A stretch of DNA of 64,000 nucleotides from NCBI GenBank assembly GCA_028023455.1, contig JAQFVV010012394.1, forward strand, positions 32,516,885 to 32,580,884. The letters run 5' to 3'. The notes beneath the pieces were generated by a model that made no database searches, had not been told where the DNA came from, and was given only the letters and a program-made list of their open reading frames with translations. Each line of letters begins with the position of its first letter. Positions within the stretch are counted from its first letter, which is position 1. Made by a program: the position numbers and the translations under genes. The stretch comes from Epiperipatus broadwayi. Taxonomy: Eukaryota > Onychophora > Udeonychophora > Euonychophora > Peripatidae. This document shows positions 1-10,336 of the stretch, piece by piece.

Positions 1-930
1 AGTCAACATTGAGAAAGGTGTAAAACAAGGTGACTCCATATCTCCAAAACTTTTTACAGCAGTGCTGCATGAAGTATTTTGTGGATTAAAATGGGAAACT
101 AAAGGAGTGAAAGTAAATGGTGATTATTTAAGTCATTTAGATTTCGCAAATGATGTAGTTGTTTTTGCAAATAATGCTTCAGATCTGCAGGAAATGTTGC
201 AGGAATTATCAGATGAAAGTAGGAAAGTAGGACTAAAGATAAATGTTAAAAAGACTAAAGTAATGTTTAATCGATTTGCTCTAAATATGAAAATAAAGAT
301 TGATTATGATGAATTAGAAGAAGTTAACAGTTACAAATACCTTGGTCAGATTATTAATACAGATGGAAACATAATGGAGGAAATTAATCATAGAATTAAA
401 CTTGATTGGAGTGCTTTTGGTAGAAATAACTTGATACTAAAAGGAAATATGCCTATGTGTTTGAAAAGGAAGGTTTTTAACAAATGTGTTTTACCAGTTC
501 TTACTTATGGATCTGAGACTTGGACACTTAATAGAAGAGCAATTCAGAGACTTCAGACCACTCAAAGAAGTATGGAGAGATATATGTTGGGAGTAACAAA
601 AAGAGATCGTAAATGCAATGTATGGGTAAGAGAACAAACAGGTGATACTGACCTCATTGAAAAAATTAAAAGATTGAAGTGGAGTTGGGCTGGACATATT
701 GTTAGAAGAGATGATAATAGATGGACAATTGAAATTTTAAACTGGATTCCAAGAGATTGTAAAAGACCCAGAAAGAGACCACATGTGAGATGGATGGATG
801 AAATAAGAAAATGTGCAGGGGTGATGTTGAGAAGAGAAGCTAAAGATCAGAGAAGATGGATTAAACTTGGAGAGACCTTCATCCTGCAGTGGATTGATAA
901 TGGTTGATAATGATGATGATGATGATTATA
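1..930 (+). mobile_element. RTE-class non-LTR retrotransposon, 3' part (5' end outside window)
   Basis: The window opens inside the reverse transcriptase of an RTE-like LINE and the element runs to a GAT-rich tail (about 908-928), the simple-repeat 3' end usual for RTE elements. The same 3' sequence recurs at about 4,150-4,500, 9,738-10,045 (minus) and 60.3-63.0 kb, so this is the best-preserved member of a family with at least four copies here. No target duplication can be judged because the 5' end is outside the window. Confidence 0.9.
2..907 (+). CDS. RTE reverse transcriptase, C-terminal part (partial)
   Basis: One frame is open from the window edge to a TGA at 905-907, about 300 residues. 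It starts just before the RT 'GVKQGDSISPKLF' block, continues through the catalytic-loop region and the 'KYLG' block, and ends in the Cys/Trp/Arg-rich C-terminal region typical of insect and other invertebrate RTE enzymes ('VLPVLTYGSETWTL', 'LKWSWAGHI', 'RKRPHVRWMDE'). In life it would copy the element's RNA at a nicked target. The catalytic motif reads FAND where the 62-kb copy has FADD: the first aspartate of the metal-binding pair is replaced, so this copy is probably dead although the frame is intact. The true start lies upstream; the GTG at 62 is not a credible start. Confidence 0.88.
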   Translation, partial: VNIEKGVKQGDSISPKLFTAVLHEVFCGLKWETKGVKVNGDYLSHLDFANDVVVFANNASDLQEMLQELSDESRKVGLKINVKKTKVMFNRFALNMKIKIDYDELEEVNSYKYLGQIINTDGNIMEEINHRIKLDWSAFGRNNLILKGNMPMCLKRKVFNKCVLPVLTYGSETWTLNRRAIQRLQTTQRSMERYMLGVTKRDRKCNVWVREQTGDTDLIEKIKRLKWSWAGHIVRRDDNRWTIEILNWIPRDCKRPRKRPHVRWMDEIRKCAGVMLRREAKDQRRWIKLGETFILQWIDNG

Positions 931-1635
931 TAACAAATTATTTTACTCTAATTTCACTCAAGTAGTGGTTATAAAAATAAAAAGCTGAAGAAAACTTCAA
1001 AAAGGTTGATTTTTGAAGGCATGCTTGGATGACAAGCATTAAATTACTTGCTTAAAGGTAGTTTGTATTACCTAGACAACAGGTTATGACTAAACCATGT
1101 TTGATCATTATCATCAAAAGTGGTTTGTTATTGCTCACCAAGATTCAGCATATAGATAAGTAAGCATTTTTGGATAATATATTTATGGTTCAGTTGAGGG
1201 AATAACTAAAATGTATCAATACATATATATATATACTATTTTAAAAATATATTTATTGACATAATAAAATTTGTACAGTTGAATATTATAATACACTTTG
1301 TTAATGTTGGCTCAATTCCATTGCTGGTATTGGCTTCTTCCATCAAGGCTGGCTTGATTATGTGGGTGTCCTAGAACTGGTAGATGCATGGCAGAGCCAT
1401 TAACCGCACTAACAGGTTAATGTATAAGTAAGTGGCATTTCAATTAATTAAAATATGTTTTCCTATAATTATTATTATTTTTTGATTTCTGATCTAAATT
1501 TTTAAATTAACAATAAGATACTTTAAGATAACAAAGAATGAGATACTATTTTTTTATTTCTGATAAATTACAGTAATTGTGATTCAACTTTACATGTAAA
1601 TGAATATTAATAATACCAAGAAAATATCACATACT
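931..1635. other. A+T-rich intergenic DNA, no gene seen
   Basis: No coding or RNA feature is supported. A short less A+T-rich patch at about 1,310-1,430, reading across 'TTAACCGCACTAACAGG', may be an old repeat fragment, but I could not match it elsewhere in the window. Confidence 0.5.
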
Positions 1636-2255
1636 TCTGCCTCCACATTACTTTTAAGTAGCGATCTATTTCTCCTCTTCCAGTGCTACCACCTAGTGTA
1701 AACTTGAGAAATCAATAGATGCCAGATTGCATTGCCCCATCCAGTCGTATCCTATTCACATCCCCAGACTAATTTCTACTAAATAGCTTTTCCCAATGAA
1801 AAGTTTTAGGTCCAAGCTTCACTGTTATTTGGGGGAGGGGGGGATCTAATATATCTTTATACTAAAAGCTATGATTTACCATTTTATTATCTGATAGCTT
1901 AAAATTTGAAAACACCATCTTTTAAATCTAAGCCAAATTGTTTGCTTAGTTATATAGATTTAACACAAATTATGAATCCATATATTTAGATGCACTAAAT
2001 TTTAATAACTACACTTATACCCCTTTCCCAGCAGTGTTATGATACCAATTAAACTTCACAACTCTGCCTTCACATCACTTTTTAAGGTAAGAATCTATTT
2101 CTTCTACTCCAATTCTGATACCTCACTGTTGAAAGCCATTAGCTAGAAACCAATCTGAGAGAAGGGATAAATCAGTGATCTAGCATCTATTAATACTCAA
2201 GCTTTCACTAGATGGCAGAGCTGGAGTAGGAAAAATAGATTTGCGATAAAATTGG
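1636..2255. repeat. Foldback-family repeat, rearranged copy carrying CTCF-like motifs
   Basis: The segment at 1,636-1,790 and the segment at 2,138-2,255 are diverged inverted copies of one unit, and 2,062-2,110 is a further short copy in the first orientation. The unit matches the arms of the foldbacks at 29.2 and 31.5 kb (shared block with 'TAGATGC', 'CCCAGACT..TTTCT'). Each arm carries a CTCF-like core: minus strand at 1,685-1,701 (CACTAGGTGGTAGCACTG) and plus strand at 2,206-2,224 (CACTAGATGGCAGAGCTGG). Confidence 0.6.
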
Positions 2256-3135
2256 AATGGAGTATTTTTTATCAGCTAAATACTTATTTCATAACTGTAA
2301 TTTTTGAGTTACCTTTTCTCATATATCAAAAAGAGGATGGTGAAATATCAAAATAAACAAAATGGTTTATAGTATTTATAATGTGACTTGTGATGTGGCA
2401 ATCACCCATATTGCAGTATGTGATAATTTTTTTAAATATTAGACACTCCGAGGAAGACTGCAGAATAATCAAAACTATTATTAGCAAGTGGAAAATTGTT
2501 ATAATAAGTATATAAAGGAAGTCATATTAATAATGTTAATAATGATACAATAATCCAACTAATATTGATGGTTATAGGGAAGAATCTAGTTAATTTTAGC
2601 TGGAGGATATAAAACAAATGTTAAAAACACTCCAACTCCTCCTCAACAAAAGTTGGAAAGCCAGTTGAGTACTGCCTTAATTTTCTATCATGGTAAACTG
2701 TTTCATTATAGATCTTTACTGCGCAATTACCATTTAAATGTTGTTTAACCTATTTATAGCCTTTTACAAAGTTTATTTTTTCAATAGAATAAAAGACTTC
2801 CTAAAAAGGAATTTATAATAAATTTGAGCAAAGTTTTTATGGGGAAAGCAGATTGCTTATGTTATAATCTCAAAGACATTCTACAGAAGAGCAGGGTTGG
2901 ATAATTTTACTGAGAAGGTGTGGTAAAAAATCAAATATACAGAAGAGCTACATTTATTTATATATAGTATTGAAGTATTTTAGAAAGAAAACTTTGCCAG
3001 AGAAGTTAAAACAGCATTACAAAATGTACTCCAATAAAATATCATCTGACTTCATGACATGATTTTAGCTCACATACTGCTGTTAAGACAACAATTTTCC
3101 ACCATCTATATGCCACAATGCTAGATAATAATGCA
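2256..3135. other. A+T-rich intergenic DNA, no gene seen
   Basis: Many stops in all frames and no repeat that I can match elsewhere in the window. Confidence 0.5.
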
Positions 3136-3139
3136 TATT

Positions 3140-3335
3140 AAATTCTTATCTAATGATGTTTGATCTAATATCACTAGATTAGTTTCAATCTTCAAAGCAG
3201 CTTCTCATTGATGAAAACCATAATCTTGAAGCTAATTTGGGGATATTGTATAGGATGACATGAATGGAGATTTAATAAGTGCTATCATCTTGCATCTATT
3301 ATTACTTATAATAGCTTATAATAATGGCAGAGAGA
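3140..3335 (+). repeat. Diverged copy of the foldback-family arm
   Basis: The stretch around 'TTCTCATTGATGAAAACCATAA' and 'GCTAATTTGGGGATATTGTA' is a weak copy of the arm consensus seen at 29.7 kb ('CTGATGATGGCCACAAGCC', 'GGCTGGGGATATTGGG'). Only one arm is recognisable and it is heavily mutated. Confidence 0.4.
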
Positions 3336-3416
3336 TGGGAGGGGAAGATTACATATAACAAAACGTCAAAAAAAGAACAGAATAGATCAGCATGTTTTAT
3401 CTAGATATGTATTTGC

Positions 3417-3860
3417 TCATGGATTGGTCAAGGAAGAGTGTATAAAATATGTTTTGAAAATTAATGTTGAGAAGACCTTGTGTTTATGGATATGAAAGAA
3501 TACAAAAAGACTATGTTGAAATTCATGATAATATAACTCAATGGGTAAATGAATTTAAATATTTAGATAGTTGATTGATTAAGATGGAAGAAGCAAGATG
3601 AAATTAAAAGAACAATAGCATTGAAAAAAGATGCATTTATTAAGAGGAAAGAAATATTTTGTGAATCTTTGAAGAGAGAAATAAGAAAAAGATTAATTAA
3701 ATATTAAGTATGTGGTGTATTAGTATATGGTTGTGAAAAAGTTTTGAAAAAAAATAAATAAAAAAAGAAGATTGATTGAAGACATTAGAAAGACATTTTA
3801 GAGGAATAATGACTTGGAAACATGAAGAAAGGACAGAAATAATTGACTTTGCTGGATGAT
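3417..3860 (+). pseudogene. Heavily decayed RTE-like reverse transcriptase fragment
   Basis: Reading across frames gives pieces in the right order for the C-terminal half of an RTE-type RT: a lysine-rich 'KINVEKT' block, an 'EFKYLDS' block (the usual KYLG position), a lysine/arginine-rich 'RKEIFCESLKREIRKRL' stretch, 'VVYYMVVKK' where 'YG.ETW' is expected, and 'RHFRGIMTWKHEERTEII'. Stops interrupt every frame. Its wording differs from the main RTE family in the window, so it is probably an older or different RTE lineage. Confidence 0.5.
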
Positions 3861-4149
3861 ATAAGAGATAGAATAAGATATATGTACATCTAGGCAATAA
3901 AGAGTATGACTGAAGAAATAGATTAAATTAATGTAACCACTTTCTGAACTTATCCATAGGGCAAAATATTTCATGATGATGGATTGGTTTATATAATATC
4001 ATAATTTGTGCTAAGATTAATTAAAAAACAATAAAACCATCTTTGAAAATAATCAAAAATTTTTTACTGCATAATTTTACTCTCAGTTTGCCTATAATGC
4101 CAAAGTCCATTTTTCGACAAAAATTTACATATATATAGACATTTCAGAT

Positions 4150-4500
4150 CATTCAAGCGGTATGGACAGATAGATGCATGTTAGGATTAACATAAGATTG
4201 AAAACAAAATAATGAGTGAGAGAGAAAAACAAGTAACACTGACATCATTGATAAAATTAGGATACTGAAATAGAGCTAGGCTAGACATATTGCTAAAAAA
4301 GATGACAATAGATGGTTTGTCAAAGTTTAAAGTAAATATATTGCAAAAGACCTAGAATAAGATTACATGTGAGATGGACAAATGAAATAAAGTATGCTGG
4401 TGTATGGTGAACAAGAAAAACTAAGGATTGAAAAAAAAAACAAGATTAAACATGGAAAGAACCTCCTGCAGTAGACAGATAATGGTTGAAAATTATGATA
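4150..4500 (+). pseudogene. Decayed RTE 3' end of the main family
   Basis: This aligns with the last about 350 bases of the 1-930 element: 'ATTGATAAAATTAGGATACTGA', 'GATGACAATAGATGG', 'CATGTGAGATGGACAAATGA' and a final 'CTCCTGCAGTAGACAGATAA' block just before the former stop. Stops and small indels break the frame throughout, so it is an old 5'-truncated insertion. Confidence 0.7.
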
Positions 4501-4627
4501 AATATAATTATTTCTTTTCTCGTTTTTTTTTTTTTAGATTTGTATTATTTCAATTTATTCTATGGTCTACTTTGCTTAAAAATTTCCTTGATAATAGTAG
4601 TAATTTTTTTAAAAAAGCTTTATAAAA

Positions 4628-4855
4628 TTTGTCCAGCCAGTGTGATTTGAAAGGTTTCCTGTAGCGATAAAACACCAAACTATCACGGTTACGATTTGGG
4701 TTTCAATCTTGATCGGATAATACAAATATTTTTTCAAGTTTTAATAAATTTTTGGATTTTTCTTTCAAGCAGTTTGTCCATAGACAACCTAGTTAACCAT
4801 CCCCATTGGTTGGTAAATTGGTATCCAGATATTCTTAACGGGTGAAACCAAAGAT
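4628..4855. repeat. Dispersed SINE-like repeat, copy 1
   Basis: This shares an ordered block with 5,805-5,985: 'TTTCAAGCAGTTTGTCCAT' matches 'TTTCAAGTAGTTGACTCAT', followed in both by a 'CCTA.TTA.CCAT' block and 'GGTAAATTGGTA' or 'GAGTAAATTGGTA'. A 'GGGTTTCAATCTTG' sequence upstream resembles a degraded Pol III B box. I infer an old tRNA-derived SINE; the family cannot be named. Confidence 0.4.
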
Positions 4856-5804
4856 GGAAAATCTTTAGATTCTTATCACCCAGCGATTAATTAGAAAGTA
4901 ATGTTGTTGTTTTTTCAATTAATTTGAGATGAGAGGTTTTGCGATCTTTTTTTTTTAAAAAAGCATTTTCATATTGCTCATTTTATTGAAAAAAATTGAA
5001 TACTGAAAATAAAAAAAAGAAATAATACAAAACCTATACTTTTTTTTTTTTTTAGAAAGAGATTATTCCCTTACATTCATTCTTTCTCGCCGTCAACTAA
5101 GCTCAACTTCATAAATATTTCATAAGGCAATCGTAAATCAAAATAAATCGCCTCTCTCTCTCTCTCTTTCTCCTCTTTTTAAAAATAAAAACAAAAAGTA
5201 AGGAGGGAGGGGAAATATGTTGCACATTATCAATCGATATTAAAGATTTCTATCACATATACACTGAAGCTAAGAGAAAAGCAAATGGCGAGATGAAATC
5301 GCTTGAAGAACGGGAAATGGATTTTTTCTTACGCTTTGTTTATTTTTAGCTACTCGGGAACCTTCTAAAAGCAACTATTTCAATTCACACAAAAGTGAAT
5401 GAAATACTTTTAACTTACATATTGCATTTAAACTTATTTAAATTAGAAGGACATTTTCGCAAACGGACTTTCCAAAACCTATACGTATATATATGCTGTA
5501 TATTAATTCAAAAACATTTAATTTAATAAATATGAAAACAACTTAAAAAGCAAACGATCTGCAAACAATATATCTTAAATATATATATATAACTTTAAAT
5601 ATAGTGTATTATATATATAATAATTATAAAGATAAAATCACGTGAATAATAATAAAAGAATAGAATACATTTAAAAAATACAGTATAGTTGATGGATTTA
5701 ATAGTAATAAAATCACACACACGTTTTACATTTATACGTTAACAATAATTAACAAACATCTCTAGTTGTAAACAATTTAGTATTCCATTTATGTTTATAG
5801 TATC
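4856..5804. other. A+T-rich intergenic DNA with homopolymer and TC runs
   Basis: This contains poly-T and poly-A tracts, a TC run at about 5,153-5,170 and short TA runs. No coding or RNA feature is seen. Confidence 0.5.
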
Positions 5805-5985
5805 TTATGGTTCAGTCGTCAGCATATTTGCCTACATAAGTATGCTTGGGATTTTAAATAAATTTAGGATTCATTTCAAGTAGTTGACTCATGGTCTGCC
5901 TAATTAGCCATTCAATTGCTGGTGAGTAAATTGGTACATATCAATTTCTAGGCATGAATAAAAAAAGTTATGAGCTGCGATTACC
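5805..5985. repeat. Dispersed SINE-like repeat, copy 2
   Basis: Second copy of the repeat at 4,628-4,855. Its left part reads 'TGGTTCAGTCGTCAGCATAT', similar to a tRNA A-box region, followed by 'GCTTGGGATTTTAAAT'. It is too diverged to fold confidently as a tRNA. Confidence 0.4.
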
Positions 5986-8344
5986 AGCTGTTTGACAAAC
6001 GACAGATAGTATTTTTTTTTCATCCTACTGCCTACGTAAATGAATACCAGAGCTGTTTTACCTGAAATGAGTTTTTTTAAACATTGTTTAGTCGAGTGTA
6101 TCTTTACGAAATACAATCGATGGATAGGTAACCAACCCAGTTTGAAAGTAAGATGGCAAACTTATTGCCCCATATGAAAATGTCATTCGCAAAAAGATAA
6201 CTAGATGAATAAATTCATAAGTTGTAAAATGATTGATAGAAAGAAAAAAAAATCGTAGAAGATATACAATTTATTAATAATACAATATCGTACTAAATTA
6301 TTATTTATAAAGATTACATCAAACACATTCTGAAGATGACTGACTGTTTTGTTAAGAAGATAAGACACACGAAACTGCAATTAGACACAGTATTGAAGGA
6401 ATTTAAAAAAGAAAAAATTTTTACAGATGGTAAAAGACAACATAAAATAAATATATAGTCCACCATATTCTAGGTGTGAATTTATTTGTGGTTAACAGAT
6501 AGGTTTGAATATTCATTGTAAAACTCACTCTCGTCTGATATTATTTTTTGTTCTTTTGTTTTTTTATCCTTTTTTTTTTTTCAGTTAGATAAACATACTC
6601 ATTTTCAAGATACTACACTATTGATGATGATGATAATGTCAAATTCCAGAGAAAATGCTAAATCATTATTAATAAAGTATGCTGTTCATTATAAATTTTA
6701 TTTCTTACATAATATTGCATATAAATGCCTGCAGTTTAAAATAAACATTAACAATAAATTCGAAAATAAGTTACTTTTTTTTTTTAAAGTAAAATATAGT
6801 TGCTCAATCGTATATTGTATATATATGCCCATTATTTGATCTTGCAAATTTAGTTCAAAGATTTACTTCCAAAAAAAAAAAAAAAAAATGCTTTAAACAA
6901 ATCTTCCCGAATAGTCAACATTCTTAGATTGGACATTGAAATGAATGAAAGATATGACTCCCTAAAAGAATGTTTTGTGGTGAACTTGACAATGATTTTC
7001 AAGTTGAGGATAGTTTTTACAAGAAAATATAGTAGATGATAGAAGTTTTTATTAAGAAGATATGGTAGATGATAGAATGTAAGACATGAATGAAATATTT
7101 CAGAAGAAAATAGCAGATAAGCAGAATAGTAGACCAGCTTGTTCTGGTTAAGGACACATTTTGAGATTCACTGATTGGTTTGTATGGTCATCCAAAAACT
7201 CTGCCCTAATGTGTGCTTTTTTTATTTTTTGGAGGTGAAATGACCATACTTATTTAAGAATGACTGCGACTGAATACTATTATTAAATATCATCATCACA
7301 ATTACCCCCCCCCCAATATCAGGAAAATATTGAAGATTATTTTTCCCTGGCAATTTGAAAATTATGTTTAGAGATTTACATCAAGCGTGACCAACTATCG
7401 TTAATATCATCTCGTACGGATGCTTTCCACCACAAATAGTAATAAGACATTAAAAATAAATAAACAAAAGAAAAAAAAAAGTATAATAAGCGATAGACAA
7501 ATAAACGAAAAACGGCAAAGATTAAAAAAAAAAAAGTCTCAAATTTTTTTTAGAGAAGAGATGGCCAAACTCCGTGTGAATTCGGTGAAGCTTATTAACT
7601 TCTAATCCATAACTACTTTAATTTCTGGGCGAAACTTCTGCATATCTTATTAAAACTTGTTTGGAATAAAAAAATTAGCTTGTCTTTAAACTTAAAAATA
7701 TTTATAAATATTGTATTTTTAAAATGAATGAGTGTTATGTAAATAATTAGACACAAATAACAAATAATCTTTTTCAAGATAAGACATTGACAGACTGATT
7801 TTAAACCATTATAACGTCATATGGAAAAAGGTTGCCACTTTGTCAGTGATTTTTGTATGACATTATAGCAGTTAATGTAAAATCATCAGTTAATCGAATA
7901 ATAACTGTTTCAGTGCACAACATAAAAAAGTAACAAACTATAATTGTCATATGTAATCAAAAACTTATACGTTAAAAGTAGTTTATCACAATTTGAGACC
8001 GGGCGGTCCTGCTGAGTGTCACGCATGAGGTATACTAAAACAAAAAGATGAGGTAGAGGAACCCCTAACAATGAGATTTCAATAAATTCGAATTTTAGAA
8101 GGCGTCATGAAAACAATAATTATGTTTGCTCATTTCCTTAATTGTAAACTGACAACCGAACAAATTAATGCAGACATCGAATACAATACTTGAATAGCAA
8201 AATTATTTATTTATTAACCGAAAAGAGAATGTGTGTTGTTTTAAAATGTGTTTAAATATACAATGAACGAAGAGAATTCCTCTCGATTACTAAAAAAGTG
8301 TTGCTACTGAAATAATAAATTCTTTTTAAGTCATTCACTACCCA
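5986..8344. other. A+T-rich intergenic DNA, no gene seen
   Basis: Small open frames here (for example 6,621-6,839 and 7,420-7,605) are low-complexity Lys/Asn/Ile/Phe translations of A+T-rich DNA with no recognisable domain. A hairpin-like GACCGGGCGGTC lies near 8,000. A C-run sits at about 7,305. Confidence 0.5.
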
Positions 8345-8850
8345 TACATATGCGCGCGCGATATAAAAAGATTAATGATTTAAAAGATAAAATTTTAATC
8401 TGCTAATCCTTTATCCAACTTAGTTGTTCACGCATCTAAAATACCATATGTAATCCTGAGTTTAAGAATTTTAAGTTATTCTTGGCGCATCTTAACAACA
8501 CTTAGCCAGATTCATTTAAAAAATCCTACCTTTGATTTTTAGTCCGCGCTTTAAGTCGATGACAACTCGTCCCGACACAATTTCTCCAACACAGTAAACG
8601 GTGATTTGTCTGTCAAATATAACTTCGACATTGCTTAATTTTATCATATTTTATTATTACTGATTTTAAAATGAATTCACGTATTCCCCAAGCTGTTACC
8701 AATAAAACACGTGGTGATGGTAAAACGAACTTAAAATATAATTGTAAATCTGTATTCCTACGAGTTTTAATATGAAATTGAACGCATGCGCAATAAGAAC
8801 CGGATTTTACTAAGTAGATAGCAATCACGTGGTTTGAAATTGCCCATGAA
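8345..8850. promoter_or_regulatory. CpG-richer patch with promoter-like motifs (tentative)
   Basis: Against the A+T-rich background this stretch holds several CpG-containing motifs: a TATAAAAAG (8,362-8,370) next to GCGCGCGCG, an NRF1-like half site GCATGCGC (8,784-8,791), and an E-box CACGTG (within 8,825-8,832). A possible short exon start with donor, 'CCCATGAAG|GTAAAT', lies at 8,838-8,855. No open frame here gives a recognisable protein. It could be a promoter of a distant gene or a piece of a GC-richer transposon. Confidence 0.2.
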
Positions 8851-8877
8851 GGTAAATCATTAGACGTATTTTTTTTT

Positions 8878-9165
8878 CTCTCGTTCTTTCAAAAAAAAAA
8901 AAAATAAGAATGGAATTTATGAATCTTATGTGACTTATTGTCGATTTCAGTTAATTCCAAAGAAGAATAGAAAGAGATATATATTGTACAATTTCATTAA
9001 ACGACTATTTTAAAAAATTTCCTAGAAAAAAGAAGGATATAAAAGACAGGATCGTAATGAAGACATCATAATTATATACCATAGGCATATGATTCACAAT
9101 TTGTCGGTTTCCAAAATCTAAAAATAGATTAACCGTACATAAAAAGATAGATCTTAATCAACAAA
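8878..9165 (+). repeat. Left arm of a large inverted repeat
   Basis: About 288 bases that reappear reverse-complemented at 10,043-10,336 with only scattered differences and small indels (for example the TTCTTT run and TA run). The loop is about 880 bp. Arms of this length would form a stable stem in RNA if transcribed through. Confidence 0.9.
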
Positions 9166-9408
9166 CCACAACAAATAAAACATCAAAATACTCATTCACG
9201 CACCCCCCCCCCCTATTTTAAACTCATAGTTTTTTTAAAAAAGAACATAATTTTATATTATTCTTACAGTTGAAATTAAAGATTATAATTAAGTAATATG
9301 TATTGTTTTTTGTTTTTTTATATAAATATATAAGCAAAAAGTTTTTCCCATTCCAGTATTTACTTTTCAGATATACTATGTAATGAATATACAAATATGT
9401 AACTATAT
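9166..9408. other. Loop of the large inverted repeat, A+T-rich part
   Basis: Contains a C-run near 9,201 and poly-T tracts. No further feature is recognised. Confidence 0.5.
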
Positions 9409-9522
9409 GTCAAGCTTTGTTAGCCGAGAGGTCATAGCAGCTGCCTTACAAGCAAGTAGTTGGTTGCAGACGGTTGTGGGTTCACGTCCCGGCCAATGCT
9501 ATGACATATGGGGAAAAAAAAA
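9409..9522 (+). mobile_element. tRNA-derived SINE, copy A
   Basis: The tRNA-like part (9,413-9,500) has an acceptor-type stem (AGCTTTG with CAATGCT), a Pol III A box (TTAGCCGAGAGGTCA) and a B box in a T-arm-like hairpin (GTGGGTTCACGTCCC). It is followed by ATGACATATGG and an A-run. The same plan recurs at 11.9 kb (minus), 20.4 kb and 40.9 kb. The 88-nt core is longer than copy B because of extra sequence between the anticodon and T arms. It would be mobilised by a LINE, perhaps the RTE in this window (inference). Confidence 0.8.
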
Positions 9523-9737
9523 TATGTATCTATATATGTAATTCTAAGGCAGTATGTAATTTTACTTATACTGAATGTTTTTTATATACGTAAATAGAGG
9601 AATTTAAAATATTCTTAGTTCAAATCCCTCTATTTACATATATGTCTATATATATTTAATGTTATCCTTTTCAAATAAAAACTTTTAAATAGATGTGAAT
9701 TTTTTTTTAATTTTTGCAAAATTCAACTTACATTTGG

Positions 9738-10045
9738 GTCATCATCATCAACCATTATCAATCCACTGCAGGATGAAGGTCTCTCCAAGTTCAACCCATC
9801 TTTTCCTATCTTTACCTTTCTCTTCTCCATATCACCCCTGCACACTTTCTTATTTCATCCATCCATCTCACATGTGGTCTCTTTCTGGGTCTTTTACAAT
9901 CTCTTGGAATCCGGTTTAAAATTTCAATTGTCCATCTATTATCATCTCTACTAGAAATATGTCCAGCACAACTCCACTTCAGTCTTTTAATGTTTTCAAT
10001 GAGGTCAGTAACATCTGTTTGTTCTTTTACCCATACATTGCGTTT
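9738..10045 (-). pseudogene. 5'-truncated RTE copy, 3' end of reverse transcriptase
   Basis: Read on the minus strand, this matches the C-terminal about 100 residues of the 1-930 element ('VTDLIENIKRLKWSCAGHI', 'RPRKRPHVRWMDEIRKCAG') and ends in the ATGATGATGA tail at 9,738. One frameshift follows the 'WRRE' block; the rest is well conserved, so this is a fairly recent 5'-truncated insertion. Its truncation point coincides with the start of the right inverted-repeat arm at 10,043. Confidence 0.85.
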
Positions 10046-10336
10046 GTTGATTAAGATCTATCTTTTTATATACGATTAATCTATTTTTAGATTTTGGAAA
10101 CCGACAAATTGTGAATCATTTGCCTGTGGTATATAATTATGATGTCTTCTTTACGATCCTGTCTTTTATATCCTTCTTTCTTCTTGGAAATTTTTTTAAA
10201 TAGTCGTTTAATGAAATTGTACAATATATATATATATCTTTCTATTCTTCTTTGGAATTAACTGACATCGACAATGAATCACATAAGATTCAAAAATTCC
10301 ATTCTTATTTTTTTTTTTTTTTGAAAGAACGAGAGA
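10043..10336 (-). repeat. Right arm of the large inverted repeat
   Basis: Reverse complement of 8,878-9,165. Both arms show matching features: the GTCGGTTTCCAAAATCTAAA block, the GACAGGATCGTAA block and the CTCTCGTTCTTTC end. Confidence 0.9.
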
